Positions 26,232 through 34,653 of a stretch of 64,000 bases of DNA are shown here, piece after piece. How positions within the stretch are numbered: the first letter of the stretch is position 1; each line of letters begins with the position of its first letter. The notes under the pieces were generated by a model. It did no database searches. It had not been told where the DNA came from and worked only from the letters and a program-made list of their open reading frames with translations. Where the stretch lies: assembly GCF_042657365.1 (NCBI RefSeq), contig NZ_JBHSKT010000014.1, positions 1 through 64,000 on the forward strand. The letters run 5' to 3'. The position numbers were made by a program, and so were the translations under genes. This stretch comes from Adhaeribacter_A terreus. GTDB lineage: Bacteria; Bacteroidota; Bacteroidia; Cytophagales; Hymenobacteraceae.

Positions 26232-27167
26232 TTAATTCAATTTTGGCAACACGTTTTCAATTTCGGAACGGCGCGGTTCGTATTGCGGTGGCAGCATTAA
26301 ATTTGTGCCTAATTCTTCTAACTTTTCATCTACCATAAAACCCGGATTATCGGTTGCGATCTCGAAAAGTACGCCGCCCGGTTCCCGAAAATACAACGAA
26401 TAGAAATAATTCCGGTCTATTTTATTGGTGATGTTCAGGCCGCGGCTCGCAATTTTATCATGGAATTTCATGAGCGTATCTTCATCTTTCACCCGAAACG
26501 CAACGTGATGCACCGTGCCGCCAGCCCCGTTACCCCTATCTTCGTTCGGCAATTCTACCAGATCAATAAGATTGGCGCTTTCTACAGCATCGGTGGCATA
26601 ACGGTAGCGGTTTCCGCTTTGCTCCAGCAGTTTGTAACCGAAAATTTCTGTCATGATCTCGGCCGTTGGTTTTACATCTTTCAGCGTTAGGGTTATATTA
26701 TGAAAACCGCGTAAGGCAACATCTGCTTTTACCTCACTGGTTTCCCATGGTTTGCGCAGATCGTCCGTTTTCGGAATGACTAATTCCAGTTTTAAACCAT
26801 CCGGATCGAGAAAAGTCAGGTATTTCTCACCGAATTTTTCAGACGGTTTATTATAAATTACATTATACTGCTCAAAGCGTTTCAGCCAGAAATCAAAGCT
26901 TCCTTCGGGCACGGCATAGCCAATTTCGGTAGCCATACCGGTTCCTTTTCTTCCTTGCCGGATTCCTTCCCAGGGAAAAAAGGTAAGAATAGTGCCTGCA
27001 CTGCCGGTTTCGTCGCCGTAATAAAAATGATAGGTGCCCGGGTCATCGAAATTCACGGTCTTTTTAAGCAGGCGTAAACCCAAGACCTTGGTATAAAAAT
27101 CTAAATTCTTTTTGGCCATTCCGGCTATTGCCGTCATGTGATGCAGGCCTAAGATTCGCGTTTCCAT
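26232..27167 (-). CDS. Ring-cleaving dioxygenase, glyoxalase/VOC fold (MhqO-like)
   Basis: 311 residues built of two VOC modules. The first starts ILGLHHMTAIAGMAKKNLDF, the second ALRGFHNITLTLKDV (about 150). Metal ligands are plausible as His in LHHMTAI, His in TVHHVAFRV and Glu in GVLFEIATDNP. This is the pattern of MhqO/YfbE-type extradiol dioxygenases. First gene of an operon with the MhqD-like esterase; in Bacillus the same pair resists methylhydroquinone and catechols. A terminator separates it from yceI upstream, so the pair should have its own promoter in the 27168-27210 gap. Confidence 0.88.
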   Translation of the reverse strand: METRILGLHHMTAIAGMAKKNLDFYTKVLGLRLLKKTVNFDDPGTYHFYYGDETGSAGTILTFFPWEGIRQGRKGTGMATEIGYAVPEGSFDFWLKRFEQYNVIYNKPSEKFGEKYLTFLDPDGLKLELVIPKTDDLRKPWETSEVKADVALRGFHNITLTLKDVKPTAEIMTEIFGYKLLEQSGNRYRYATDAVESANLIDLVELPNEDRGNGAGGTVHHVAFRVKDEDTLMKFHDKIASRGLNITNKIDRNYFYSLYFREPGGVLFEIATDNPGFMVDEKLEELGTNLMLPPQYEPRRSEIENVLPKLN

Positions 27168-27210
27168 GTGTAGTTAGTTTTTAATGCTAAATCAATACCG
27201 TTTTAAATAA

Positions 27211-27260
27211 AAATGAGTAACAGCCGCGCACTAAAATATGCCGGCCGTTACTCATTTTTT
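27211..27260 (-). terminator. Hairpin terminator after yceI
   Basis: AATGAGTAACAGCCG pairs with CGGCCGTTACTCATT; T/A runs flank it. On the minus strand it follows the YceI stop (27272) by about 12 bp. A degenerate copy of the dispersed element (27172-27207, ending CAATACCGTTTTAAA) lies beside it. Confidence 0.8.
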
Positions 27261-27271
27261 TCAGGTTAAAT

Positions 27272-27808
27272 TTAACCTTGTTTTATCAATTGCACTTCGG
27301 CCTGCAATTTAATTTCATCGCTTACCACCACGCTGCCAGCTTCGGTTACTGCGTTCCAGGTTAACCCGAATTCTTTACGACTGATCTTACCCGTTACGGT
27401 AAAACCGGCTTTGGTCTGGCCATACGGATCTACCACAATGCCGCCAAATTCCACATCTACAGTTACTGGTTTGGTGATGCCTTTTATGGTCAGGTCGCCG
27501 TGCAGTTTGTAATCGTTGCCGCCCACGTTTTCGTATTTGCTGGAAACGAAGCGCACTTCGCCGTGCTTTTCTGCGTCGAAGAAATCGCCGGATTTCAAGT
27601 GCGTATCGCGTTGCTCGTTGTTCGTGCTGATCGAATCTACATCGGCAGTAAACACCACACTTTTCGCGCTTTTAAACGCATCGTCTTCGGTCTCCGCTTC
27701 GATGTTGAATTTCTGAAAATACCCGGTTACCGTGGTAATCATCAGATGTTTTACTTTAAACTGAATTTCGCTGTGCATCGGGTCGGAAACCCATTTTACG
27801 TTTGCCAT
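27272..27808 (-). CDS. YceI family protein, cytoplasmic form
   Basis: 178 residues without a signal peptide. The YceI lipocalin-like barrel is clear: WVSDPMHSEIQFKVKHLMIT, then GYFQKFNIEA, LKSGDFFDAEKHGEVRFVSS, GDLTIKGITKPVTVDVEFGG, and FTVTGKISRKEFGLTWN. The family binds isoprenoid quinones or similar lipids. Bacteroidota often place this short form near MarR- or TetR-controlled stress genes. Two TGTA-N2-TACA palindromes stand 75-100 bp upstream (27883-27907). A second, lipoprotein-type YceI lies at 51788-52465. Confidence 0.9.
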   Translation of the reverse strand: MANVKWVSDPMHSEIQFKVKHLMITTVTGYFQKFNIEAETEDDAFKSAKSVVFTADVDSISTNNEQRDTHLKSGDFFDAEKHGEVRFVSSKYENVGGNDYKLHGDLTIKGITKPVTVDVEFGGIVVDPYGQTKAGFTVTGKISRKEFGLTWNAVTEAGSVVVSDEIKLQAEVQLIKQG

Positions 27809-28228
27809 GATCTGATTTTTTAAGTTTAAATGAATTGATTCTTTAATTTATGAAATCTCAAATGTTGAAATGACAATACAAATGTACATACATTTAATGT
27901 ATATACATATATAAATCAGAAAAGATTCAAAAATAATTTCCGGTACGAGGTCAGGTTTAAATTTCGAGCCCGCTTTTGCATTTTATCGATCTGCACTCCT
28001 ACTGATTCCAGAAAAATAAGTTTCTATAGCGCACTGGTTTCCTGAACTTTACAATCAAACACATTTCGCCTGTTTTTTGAAGACTTCTTCGTGGTCTGTT
28101 TTTTGCTGAAAAGGAAAACGCTAAAACTGCTTCGGATTTTCTGTTTTTTTCAGACTGAACTCACTCTTTTTCCAGCATCAATTCAGAGGATTCCGAAGCG
28201 CTATTTCTCATTTATTGTGCGATTTCCT
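27809..28228. other. Divergent intergenic region
   Basis: Holds the palindromes at 27882-27908 and otherwise AT-rich sequence. An open frame upstream of the lipoprotein ATG (28091-28228) is not convincing as coding sequence. Confidence 0.55.
27882..27908 (-). promoter_or_regulatory. Candidate operator: two TGTA-N2-TACA palindromes
   Basis: TGTACATACA (27883-27892) and TGTATATACA (27898-27907), start to start 15 bp, together form a near-palindrome of 27 bp, 75-100 bp upstream of the YceI start. The same decamer pattern (TGTACGTACA) occurs upstream of ndh-2, beside a TetR gene. Confidence 0.5.
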
Positions 28229-28987
28229 ATGAAAAAAAATTTCAGGTTCCTGATGCTGGGTATCCTTTTTCTGGCAAGCAGTTGTTCTTCCGTTTACATG
28301 CCCAATACGCCCAATACGCCCATGCTAAGCGCCAAAGGCGAACTTTACAGCGGCGGACATATCAACCTGAAAGGCAACGCCAGTTTTACTTCGGCATATG
28401 CCGTTTCCGAACATATCGGGATCATGGCTAACGGCTCTTTCATGAACCAGAACCGCGATAAAAAGGCTTTCCGGCACAATATTCTCGAGGCCGGCGGCGG
28501 CTATTTTACCACTTTCGGCGAAAAGAACAACCGCGTGCTGGAAATTTACGGCGGTCTGGGCCGGGGCAACAGCGATATAACGTACCGCAAAAAAACAGAA
28601 ACCGGTTACCAATCTTACGACCGCCAGGAAATTACGCTGAATAAAGTTTTTGTGCAGGTAAATTTCAGCAAGAAAAAAACGGAATCGTTTCGGTTATTCG
28701 GCCGCACTTTTCCGCTTAATTATGGTACCGCTTTGCGCGCCAGCTACGTGAACATGGGCGAATTTATCCGCAACGACGTGAAGCAAACCACCGAAGACAA
28801 CATTTTCCTGGAGCCGATCTTCTTCACCCGCGTGTTGCTTACACCCGCCGTACAACTGCAACACAACAGCGGCTGGAATTTTGGGTTGAAGAACCGCGAT
28901 TATTTAACGGCCGGTAATTCTGTTTCTAGCCTGGGTATTATTATAAATGTAGGCGGCAAAAACCTGCGAAAAGGAACCAGACGATAA
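28229..28987 (+). CDS. Lipoprotein, probable beta-rich outer-membrane protein
   Basis: ATG 28229 gives 252 residues with a classical lipoprotein signal (MKKNFRFLMLGILFLASS, then Cys about 19). The longer frame from 28091 would put 46 unlikely residues before it. The mature part has alternating strands with many Gly and aromatic residues (NILEAGGGYFTTFGE, YGGLGRGNSDITYRKK) as in small barrels, and ends SVSSLGIIINVGGK. No family name recognised. It stands alone, convergent with the next gene, which ends within a copy of the dispersed element. Confidence 0.7.
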   Translation: MKKNFRFLMLGILFLASSCSSVYMPNTPNTPMLSAKGELYSGGHINLKGNASFTSAYAVSEHIGIMANGSFMNQNRDKKAFRHNILEAGGGYFTTFGEKNNRVLEIYGGLGRGNSDITYRKKTETGYQSYDRQEITLNKVFVQVNFSKKKTESFRLFGRTFPLNYGTALRASYVNMGEFIRNDVKQTTEDNIFLEPIFFTRVLLTPAVQLQHNSGWNFGLKNRDYLTAGNSVSSLGIIINVGGKNLRKGTRR

Positions 28988-29020
28988 AATAATTTGCGGC
29001 TATTGCGTTGGTAAAGGCTT

Positions 29021-29686
29021 TTACTTTTGCTGCTTAAAAACATAGCGTTTTAACTTACCTGCTGCATCTTCCGGCGGCATGCCCGGTAATTGATTCGCAG
29101 TTATTTCTTCGGCTCCAATTTCCATTTCAAAGTCCTTAAAATAAACTTCCGAAAGATCGGCAGCGGGAAAGATCAGGAAATTGTTGTGCTTTTTGTTTAG
29201 CTGCAATTGCGTAATGCGCAGGCTGTAAATCGGGTGAAATAATTCCAGATTACCAGAGCCTATACTTCTGAAATAAGCTTCGCCTTGCGCGTTCGTGGTT
29301 ACTTTTTCTTTGCCCAAACGGCAGGTAACGTAAGCATAAGGTCGGTTTTCTGCATCACTGATCTTGATCTTTATTCCCTGGCTATTCCGGGCATCGCTTT
29401 GTATCAAAATAAAATCAGAGCGCGGTTGCGAATGGTGGCTGCTTAACAAAATTCTGGTACCATCTGTTTTCCAAGTGCCTTTTCCCCATTTATCGGCAGC
29501 GCCGTACGTGAACATGTATTCAAACGTTTTATCCGCTTTAAATTCGAAACCGGCAGCAGTTTCCATTACGCCCTGCAACATATATACGCCATCCACTTCG
29601 CTCTCCGAATTTGTTTGCGCATACCCTATTCGCCCCAAAAACAAGGTAAAAATGAAGATGCTCCATAAATAATAAAGCTTGTTCAT
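29021..29686 (-). CDS. Exported protein with carboxypeptidase-regulatory-like domain, unknown
   Basis: 221 residues with a signal peptide (to about GYAQ, residue 24). Residues about 30-95 have the pattern of a lipocalin-like or META-like strand domain (GFEFKADKTFEYMFTYGAAD, then KWGKGTWKTDGTRILLSSHH). Residues about 100-180 resemble a regulatory beta sandwich (AENRPYAYVTCRLGKEKVTT, then NAQGEAYFRSIGSGNLEL). Function unknown. The last nine codons (KRYVFKQQK) and stop are encoded by a copy of the dispersed 30-bp element, so the native C-terminus may have been replaced. Confidence 0.7.
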   Translation of the reverse strand: MNKLYYLWSIFIFTLFLGRIGYAQTNSESEVDGVYMLQGVMETAAGFEFKADKTFEYMFTYGAADKWGKGTWKTDGTRILLSSHHSQPRSDFILIQSDARNSQGIKIKISDAENRPYAYVTCRLGKEKVTTNAQGEAYFRSIGSGNLELFHPIYSLRITQLQLNKKHNNFLIFPAADLSEVYFKDFEMEIGAEEITANQLPGMPPEDAAGKLKRYVFKQQK

Positions 29687-29831
29687 AAGATTCAGCTAAA
29701 ATTCTCAGCCGGGCTGCAAACGAATTCGTTGAGTAAATTGTTCTATCTTTAACCAAAATAACCAAGGCTTGTTTGCAGAAATGCTAAAAAAAACGTTGCC
29801 GGTTATTCCTTTAAAAATTAAAATATCAACA

Positions 29832-30539
29832 ATGAAAGTAGAGATCTGGTCAGATGTGGTTTGTCCGTTTTGTTATATCGGGAAACGCAAATTCGAAGCG
29901 GCTTTAGAAGATTTTCCGCATAAAGATGAAGTAGAAATTGAGTGGCGCAGTTTCCAGCTCGATCCGGATTGTAAACCGACTCCGGGCACCAGCGTGCACG
30001 AATATCTGGCGAAACGCAAAGGCGTGAGCGTGGAAGAAGGCAAACGCATGAACGATTACATGGCCGGTATGGCGAAGGAAGTTGGTTTAAATTACGATTT
30101 CAACAACGCGAAAATTGCCAATACCCTGGATGCGCACCGCGTTTTACATTTCGCCAAAGAATACGGCAAACAAAATGAGCTGAAAGAAAAATTGTTTGCC
30201 GCTTATTATACCGAAGGCAAAAGCATTGGCGATGCCGAATCGCTGGCGCAGATTGCAGAAACGGTAGGCTTAGACGGGGAAAAAGTAAAAGCCATGCTCC
30301 AAACCGATCAGTATAATGATGCGGTGTTGCAGGATAATTACGAAGCGCAACAGGTTGGCGCCCGCGGCGTGCCGTTTTTCGTGTTCAATAACCGCTATGC
30401 CATTTCCGGCGCGCAGCCAACCGAACTTTTCCTGCAAACCTTAGAGCGCACCTGGGACGAAACTGAAAAACCGAAACCCACTCCTATTCAAGGCGATCCG
30501 AATGCAAACGCCTGCGATATTGATGGCAGCAATTGCTAA
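29832..30539 (+). CDS. DsbA-family oxidoreductase, FrnE-like
   Basis: I chose ATG 29832 (MKVEIWSDVVCPFCYIGKRK), which gives 235 residues and the normal family start; the upstream frame adds 21 unlikely residues. The CPFC active site lies in the first strand-helix turn. The helical insertion and the cis-Pro segment GVPFFVFNNRYAISGAQPTE match FrnE-type proteins. There is no signal peptide, so it is cytoplasmic and probably reduces or isomerises disulfides in stress. The C-terminal tail GDPNANACDIDGSNC has two extra cysteines. Followed by a terminator. Confidence 0.9.
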   Translation: MKVEIWSDVVCPFCYIGKRKFEAALEDFPHKDEVEIEWRSFQLDPDCKPTPGTSVHEYLAKRKGVSVEEGKRMNDYMAGMAKEVGLNYDFNNAKIANTLDAHRVLHFAKEYGKQNELKEKLFAAYYTEGKSIGDAESLAQIAETVGLDGEKVKAMLQTDQYNDAVLQDNYEAQQVGARGVPFFVFNNRYAISGAQPTELFLQTLERTWDETEKPKPTPIQGDPNANACDIDGSNC

Positions 30540-30554
30540 GTAGTTCATACATTC

Positions 30555-30600
30555 AAACCGCAGAAATTCAGGTTTAACTGAGATTTCTGCGGTTTTTCTT
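30555..30600 (+). terminator. Rho-independent terminator
   Basis: AAACCGCAGAAAT pairs with ATTTCTGCGGTTT, followed by TTCTTTTTT, 18 bp after the FrnE-like stop. Confidence 0.88.
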
Positions 30601-30608
30601 TTTTATAA

Positions 30609-30645
30609 AAACGTCTAAAAAACGCTATGGTTTTGGCTTGGAAAA
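30609..30645 (+). repeat. Dispersed 30-bp element copy
   Basis: AAAAAACGCTATGGTTTTGG then CTTGGAAAAGTG, a near-consensus forward copy about 25 bp upstream of the J-domain gene's ATG. Its ATG (30627) extends the open frame artificially. Confidence 0.8.
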
Positions 30646-30668
30646 GTGTTTTACCAAAAGTTTCTCTT

Positions 30669-31406
30669 ATGTCAGATTTTTTACAAAAAGCCGCTGATCC
30701 GAACCAAAGCCAGATCGAAAATCTGGAAAAGGAAATTGCTCAGCTGGAGAAAGAACTGGCGACAGCAGAAACGGAACTGAATATTTTCTCCGCGCAACTT
30801 CGCTCGCAATTGCTTCCGCAAATAATGCGTATTCAGGAACTAACGGCCATTTACAAAAAACTGAAAGCCGATAAAAAAGCCAAACGCCTGGAGCAAAAAA
30901 AGAAAGGCAAAAATTACAAAGAGCCCATTAGTTTAAAACAAACGAATCAAAACGTTGCTCAAACTTCGAAACCGCAGCCCGCTGATCAACAGGAATTGAA
31001 AAAGTTGTATAAAGAAGCGATCCGGCATGTGCACCCCGATAAATTTGCCGGCGAAGACACTTCCAAAACCGAACGCGCCACGGAAATAACCATGCAGCTG
31101 AATGATTATTACGAAAGCGGCGATCTGGAAGAACTGAAAGGCTTTTACGAGTATATTATCAGCGGGAACGCTATGTCGCACGTTCCTTACCAACCCGAAA
31201 CAATTACCGATCCGGCAGCTTTACTTATTTACCTCCGCAAAAAACAGGAAGAACTTTTCAAAGCTTTACAGGAATTAAAATCATCGGAGCTTTACCATGT
31301 ACTGCATACCTATCCGGAGCCGCTTGCTTTTGTCCATGAGCTTCGGCAGCAATTCGAACACAAGATCCAGCAACTTCAAAAACGCACCCGCAAAGCAAAA
31401 ATTTGA
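30669..31406 (+). CDS. J-domain protein with N-terminal coiled coil
   Basis: ATG 30669 gives 245 residues (MSDFLQKAADPNQSQIENLE). Residues about 15-75 form a coiled coil (heptads of Leu/Glu/Lys), followed by a Lys-rich linker. The J domain has the diagnostic HPD in YKEAIRHVHPDKFAGED (about residues 113-129) with helices on either side; it probably stimulates an Hsp70 partner. The C-terminal roughly 80 residues are helical with no name. Not the classical DnaJ, as it lacks Gly-rich and zinc domains. A dispersed element precedes and follows it. Confidence 0.82.
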   Translation: MSDFLQKAADPNQSQIENLEKEIAQLEKELATAETELNIFSAQLRSQLLPQIMRIQELTAIYKKLKADKKAKRLEQKKKGKNYKEPISLKQTNQNVAQTSKPQPADQQELKKLYKEAIRHVHPDKFAGEDTSKTERATEITMQLNDYYESGDLEELKGFYEYIISGNAMSHVPYQPETITDPAALLIYLRKKQEELFKALQELKSSELYHVLHTYPEPLAFVHELRQQFEHKIQQLQKRTRKAKI

Positions 31407-31592
31407 ACTTTGGTTTTGAGTAAGTTTGGTTTTAGTACCACATTTCAAAGCGAAAAACGCTATGGTTTTAGCAGTAAAAAGTGCGTTGTAAGCGAATACA
31501 TTATTCCCAAATGTTACGCTTAAACATTAACCGTTTATAGTAGTTTGTTTTTAGTTGGAAAATACAATTTGAGCCTTTTTCCTGAAGTTGAA

Positions 31593-32300
31593 ATGCAAAA
31601 AAAACACGACCAACCGAAGATATTTGGGCACCGCGGCGCAGCAGGTCTGGAATTTGAAAATACCCTTGCGAGCATAAAAAAAGCCATAGATTTGGGCGTA
31701 GCTGCCATCGAAATTGACGTCTGGCAAACCACCGATCACGAGATCGTGGTTTTTCATGATGCTTACCTCGATCGGCTAACCCATGCAAGTGGCTTTATTT
31801 CAGAATTAAGTTATGCAAAACTGAAAAGCATACCCTTGAAAAACGGGGCTGAAATACCAACGCTACAAGCTGTAATTGAACTGGTAAAACCTTATAAAAT
31901 TCCATTGCTGGTAGAAGTAAAAGCCGAAAATGCTTTCGCAAAAACGCTCGAAATCCTTGAATCGAAACTGCCATATTCTGACTTTATGATCGGCTCTTTT
32001 TACCACCAGCAGATCATGGAATTGAAAAGGCAAAACCCGGAATTACAAACTGCGATCATGTTCGAATGCGTACCGGCCTTTCTGGAAGATTACCTGCAAA
32101 CAGTAAACCCAGATTACGTAGTTACGGCCATTGAAACGCATAATTCTTATCTGGTTGAAACCGTAAAAGCCCAAAACCGCAAACTTCTTTTTTACACAGT
32201 AAACCTGGAACAGGAAATTACGCTCGCCTTAAAAGCAGAACCTTACGGCATCATCACCAATTTCCCTGACCGGTTGCTAAAAGTAGTTAATGACCTATGA
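31593..32300 (+). CDS. Glycerophosphodiester phosphodiesterase
   Basis: ATG 31593 gives 235 residues (MQKKHDQPKIFGHRGAAGLE). The family signature HRGAAGLEFENT, then AIEIDVWQTTDHEIVVFHDA with the metal-binding Glu/Asp and catalytic His pair, is complete. Later LLVEVKAE and GIITNFPDRL match the barrel end. It cleaves glycerophosphodiesters to sn-glycerol-3-phosphate and an alcohol. No signal peptide, so cytoplasmic. Its TGA overlaps the next gene's ATG (ATGA), so the two are co-translated. GlpD, which could use its product, lies 6 kb upstream. Confidence 0.92.
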   Translation: MQKKHDQPKIFGHRGAAGLEFENTLASIKKAIDLGVAAIEIDVWQTTDHEIVVFHDAYLDRLTHASGFISELSYAKLKSIPLKNGAEIPTLQAVIELVKPYKIPLLVEVKAENAFAKTLEILESKLPYSDFMIGSFYHQQIMELKRQNPELQTAIMFECVPAFLEDYLQTVNPDYVVTAIETHNSYLVETVKAQNRKLLFYTVNLEQEITLALKAEPYGIITNFPDRLLKVVNDL

Positions 32301-32959
32301 GTTTAGGAGCCATTTTTCCTACCGTTTTCGGAATTGCTTTTCTGTTTTTGCAGCCATATTTCACAGAAGTGGAAACAAGCGAAATTCCGCTTTGGCTTAA
32401 AGTTACTTACACGTTGTTTGTAGCGGTTCTGGTGCCGGTTTACTGGAAGAAATGGGGCGTCGCAAATTTCCTTTGGTTCTCGGATGTGGCTTTGTTTGTA
32501 ATGCTGGCTGCCGTCTGGCTCGAAAGCAGTTTGCTGGCCAGTATGATGGGCGTAGCCGTTTTAATTCCGGAAATTGTCTGGAATGTAAGTTATTTTGTAC
32601 GGCTTTTGACCGGCATAAGAATTTTAAGTCTCACCGATTATATGTTCGACAGCTCAAAATCACTTTTCCTGCGTGCTTTGTCGTTATTTCACGTGATCTT
32701 GCCGCCGCTTATTATCTGGATGATCTGGAAAACGGGTTTCCACGAAAATGCTTTCTGGTACCAGGTTTTGTTTGGCTGGACCGTTTTACTCATCACGTAT
32801 TTGTTCACTGATCCCGCCGAAAACATCAATATGGTATTCGGGTCCGGAGCAAAACCGCAAACCAAACTGAATCCGAAACTTTATTTGCTCTTCGTATTAC
32901 TTGGTTTTACGCTCGGAATTTACCTTCCGGCGTATTTAATATTGCGGCTTATTTTCTGA
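32297..32959 (+). CDS. Polytopic membrane protein, unknown
   Basis: 220 residues with about six membrane helices (for example about 5-22, 33-49, 58-75, 80-97, 130-148, 155-168, 193-218). Conserved-looking loop features are KKWGVANFLWFSD and TDPAENINMVFG. Overlaps the glycerophosphodiesterase by 4 bp (ATGA), so it is translationally coupled to it. No named family recognised. A transport or phospholipid-related role is suggested only by the coupling. Confidence 0.75.
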   Translation: MSLGAIFPTVFGIAFLFLQPYFTEVETSEIPLWLKVTYTLFVAVLVPVYWKKWGVANFLWFSDVALFVMLAAVWLESSLLASMMGVAVLIPEIVWNVSYFVRLLTGIRILSLTDYMFDSSKSLFLRALSLFHVILPPLIIWMIWKTGFHENAFWYQVLFGWTVLLITYLFTDPAENINMVFGSGAKPQTKLNPKLYLLFVLLGFTLGIYLPAYLILRLIF

Positions 32960-33056
32960 ATTTAAGCCAGTAATTCCAGCACTTTCCGGATATAATTCCC
33001 CAAAAAACGGTAGGATTTCCGGGTTAAAAAGTCATAAAAAATGTGAACAGTGTTTC

Positions 33057-34316
33057 TTACGATGCTTTGCCTTTGCGTAATTCCAGCACGGTAATTTCCG
33101 GCCATATTCCTACTCTTCCTGAAAAACCAATAAAACCAAAACCACGGTTCACGTACAGCATTTTACCGGCTTCTTCAGTTAGCCCGGCCCAGGTTTTATA
33201 GCGAAACTGTGCCGGACTCCATTTAAACAGCGGCGTTTCAACCCCAAACTGCATGCCGTGGGTGTGGCCGCTCAAGGTTAAATGCACGTGTTTGTCATGG
33301 TGTTTTACCACTTCCTCCCAATGCGTTGGGTCGTGGCTTAACAGAATTTTAAAAGCATCCGGAGCTACATTTGCCAGCGCTTCGTCCAGATCACCGATCT
33401 GAATAAAGCCTTTGCCCCAATTTTCCACCCCGATCAGCGATAATTTATCACCACCTTTTTCAATTGTAACGGCTTCGTCCAGCAGCAATTTATAACCTAT
33501 ATCGGCGTGATGGTTCTTCAGTTCCTGCAGATTCTTTGCTTTCGCTTCCTCGCTGGGCCATTGCACATACATACCATAATCGTGGTTTCCCAACACTGAA
33601 AACTGTCCGAATGGCGCTTTTAATTGTTTGAAATGATTGATATAAGGTACTACTTCCGGCGCATGATCGTTCACTAGGTCGCCGGTAAATACAAAAAGGT
33701 CAGAATTTTGCGCTTTCGCCAGGTCTACGCCGCGTTGCACAGCTTCCGGATCATCAAAACTACCAGCGTGAATATCGGAAAGCTGCGTAATCTTAAAGCC
33801 ATCGAAAGCGGCAGGCAGGTCTTCGAAAAAAAGCGTGTGCCGGTGCACCGTGTACTGATATTTGCCTTTCACCATTCCATATAAAAAGGAAGCAAACGGA
33901 ATAGAAGCCAGGATCAAGGCAGACTGGCTCACAAATTTCCGGCGGCTCGGCATGAGTTTTTCTTCCGATTCAGTTTCGCTGAACAATTGCTTAATTAACC
34001 GGAAAAGTGCTATGCCGGTACGTACCAAATCTTCGCCAAAAAGCACCAGTATAAAAACCAGCTTGGTTACAAAAAAAGCCAGGAACAGGTTCATCACCCA
34101 TTTCATAAAAACGCTGGCTTCGCCGGTAGAAAAGCGCTGGTAAACAACTATGGTGAAACAAATATTGAAAGCGAGGAAGAAGATCCAGTAACCCCAGCGC
34201 ACCGATTTCTGCAGTTTTGCAGATTTCCAACCGGCCGAAATTCTTTTAATTCCCTGGTAAACGTAAAAATCGAAAAGGAGGGCTATAACCCCAAAAAGCA
34301 TTATAAATCGACGCAT
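33057..34316 (-). CDS. Membrane metallophosphoesterase
   Basis: ATG 34316 gives 419 residues (a TTG one codon upstream is less likely). The N-terminal third has four membrane helices. The calcineurin-like domain follows from about residue 170: QLSDIHAGSF, FTGDLVNDHAPE, LGNHDYG, the His in LLSHDP and GHTHGMQFG, all five blocks present. Bacterial members of this branch are YkuE/LpxG-like membrane phosphoesterases acting on nucleotide-lipid or phospholipid substrates. Substrate here unknown. It runs on the opposite strand to the glycerophosphodiesterase pair; a forward copy of the dispersed element (33003-33030) lies between them. Confidence 0.9.
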   Translation of the reverse strand: MRRFIMLFGVIALLFDFYVYQGIKRISAGWKSAKLQKSVRWGYWIFFLAFNICFTIVVYQRFSTGEASVFMKWVMNLFLAFFVTKLVFILVLFGEDLVRTGIALFRLIKQLFSETESEEKLMPSRRKFVSQSALILASIPFASFLYGMVKGKYQYTVHRHTLFFEDLPAAFDGFKITQLSDIHAGSFDDPEAVQRGVDLAKAQNSDLFVFTGDLVNDHAPEVVPYINHFKQLKAPFGQFSVLGNHDYGMYVQWPSEEAKAKNLQELKNHHADIGYKLLLDEAVTIEKGGDKLSLIGVENWGKGFIQIGDLDEALANVAPDAFKILLSHDPTHWEEVVKHHDKHVHLTLSGHTHGMQFGVETPLFKWSPAQFRYKTWAGLTEEAGKMLYVNRGFGFIGFSGRVGIWPEITVLELRKGKAS

Positions 34317-34653
34317 CAAGAAGCTTCTTTAAAATTTCACCATTCCAGTTCGCAGCCAGACTAGCGGCAAACCGGTACCGGAGTTCAAAAGTACAATAAA
34401 TATGGCTGAACTGAATTGCTGGAAGAGAAACGTTCTCCAGTAAGGATTCTTGCGTGAAGAACGCAATTCAATTCTGCAGGTTCATGTTTAGCAAAAGTAA
34501 ATCTTCCGCGTTGCTTATGGATTATCTATCGCTAAATGCATTGTCATTTGCCTTTACATCGTAGTGCATAGAAACAGTTTGAAACCTGCTGAAAGCAATA
34601 AGCCTCCACAAGAAGGAGGCTTATTGCTTTAGAAAAGTATGAAACGAATGCCT
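34317..34653. other. Intergenic region
   Basis: About 335 bp between NDH-2 and the metallophosphoesterase on the same strand. Apart from the terminator at 34592-34630 nothing was recognised; the phosphoesterase promoter must lie in its left part. Confidence 0.55.
34592..34630 (-). terminator. Hairpin terminator after ndh-2
   Basis: AAAGCAATAAGCCTCC pairs with GGAGGCTTATTGCTTT around a short loop; on the minus strand it follows the NDH-2 stop (34654) directly. Confidence 0.9.
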
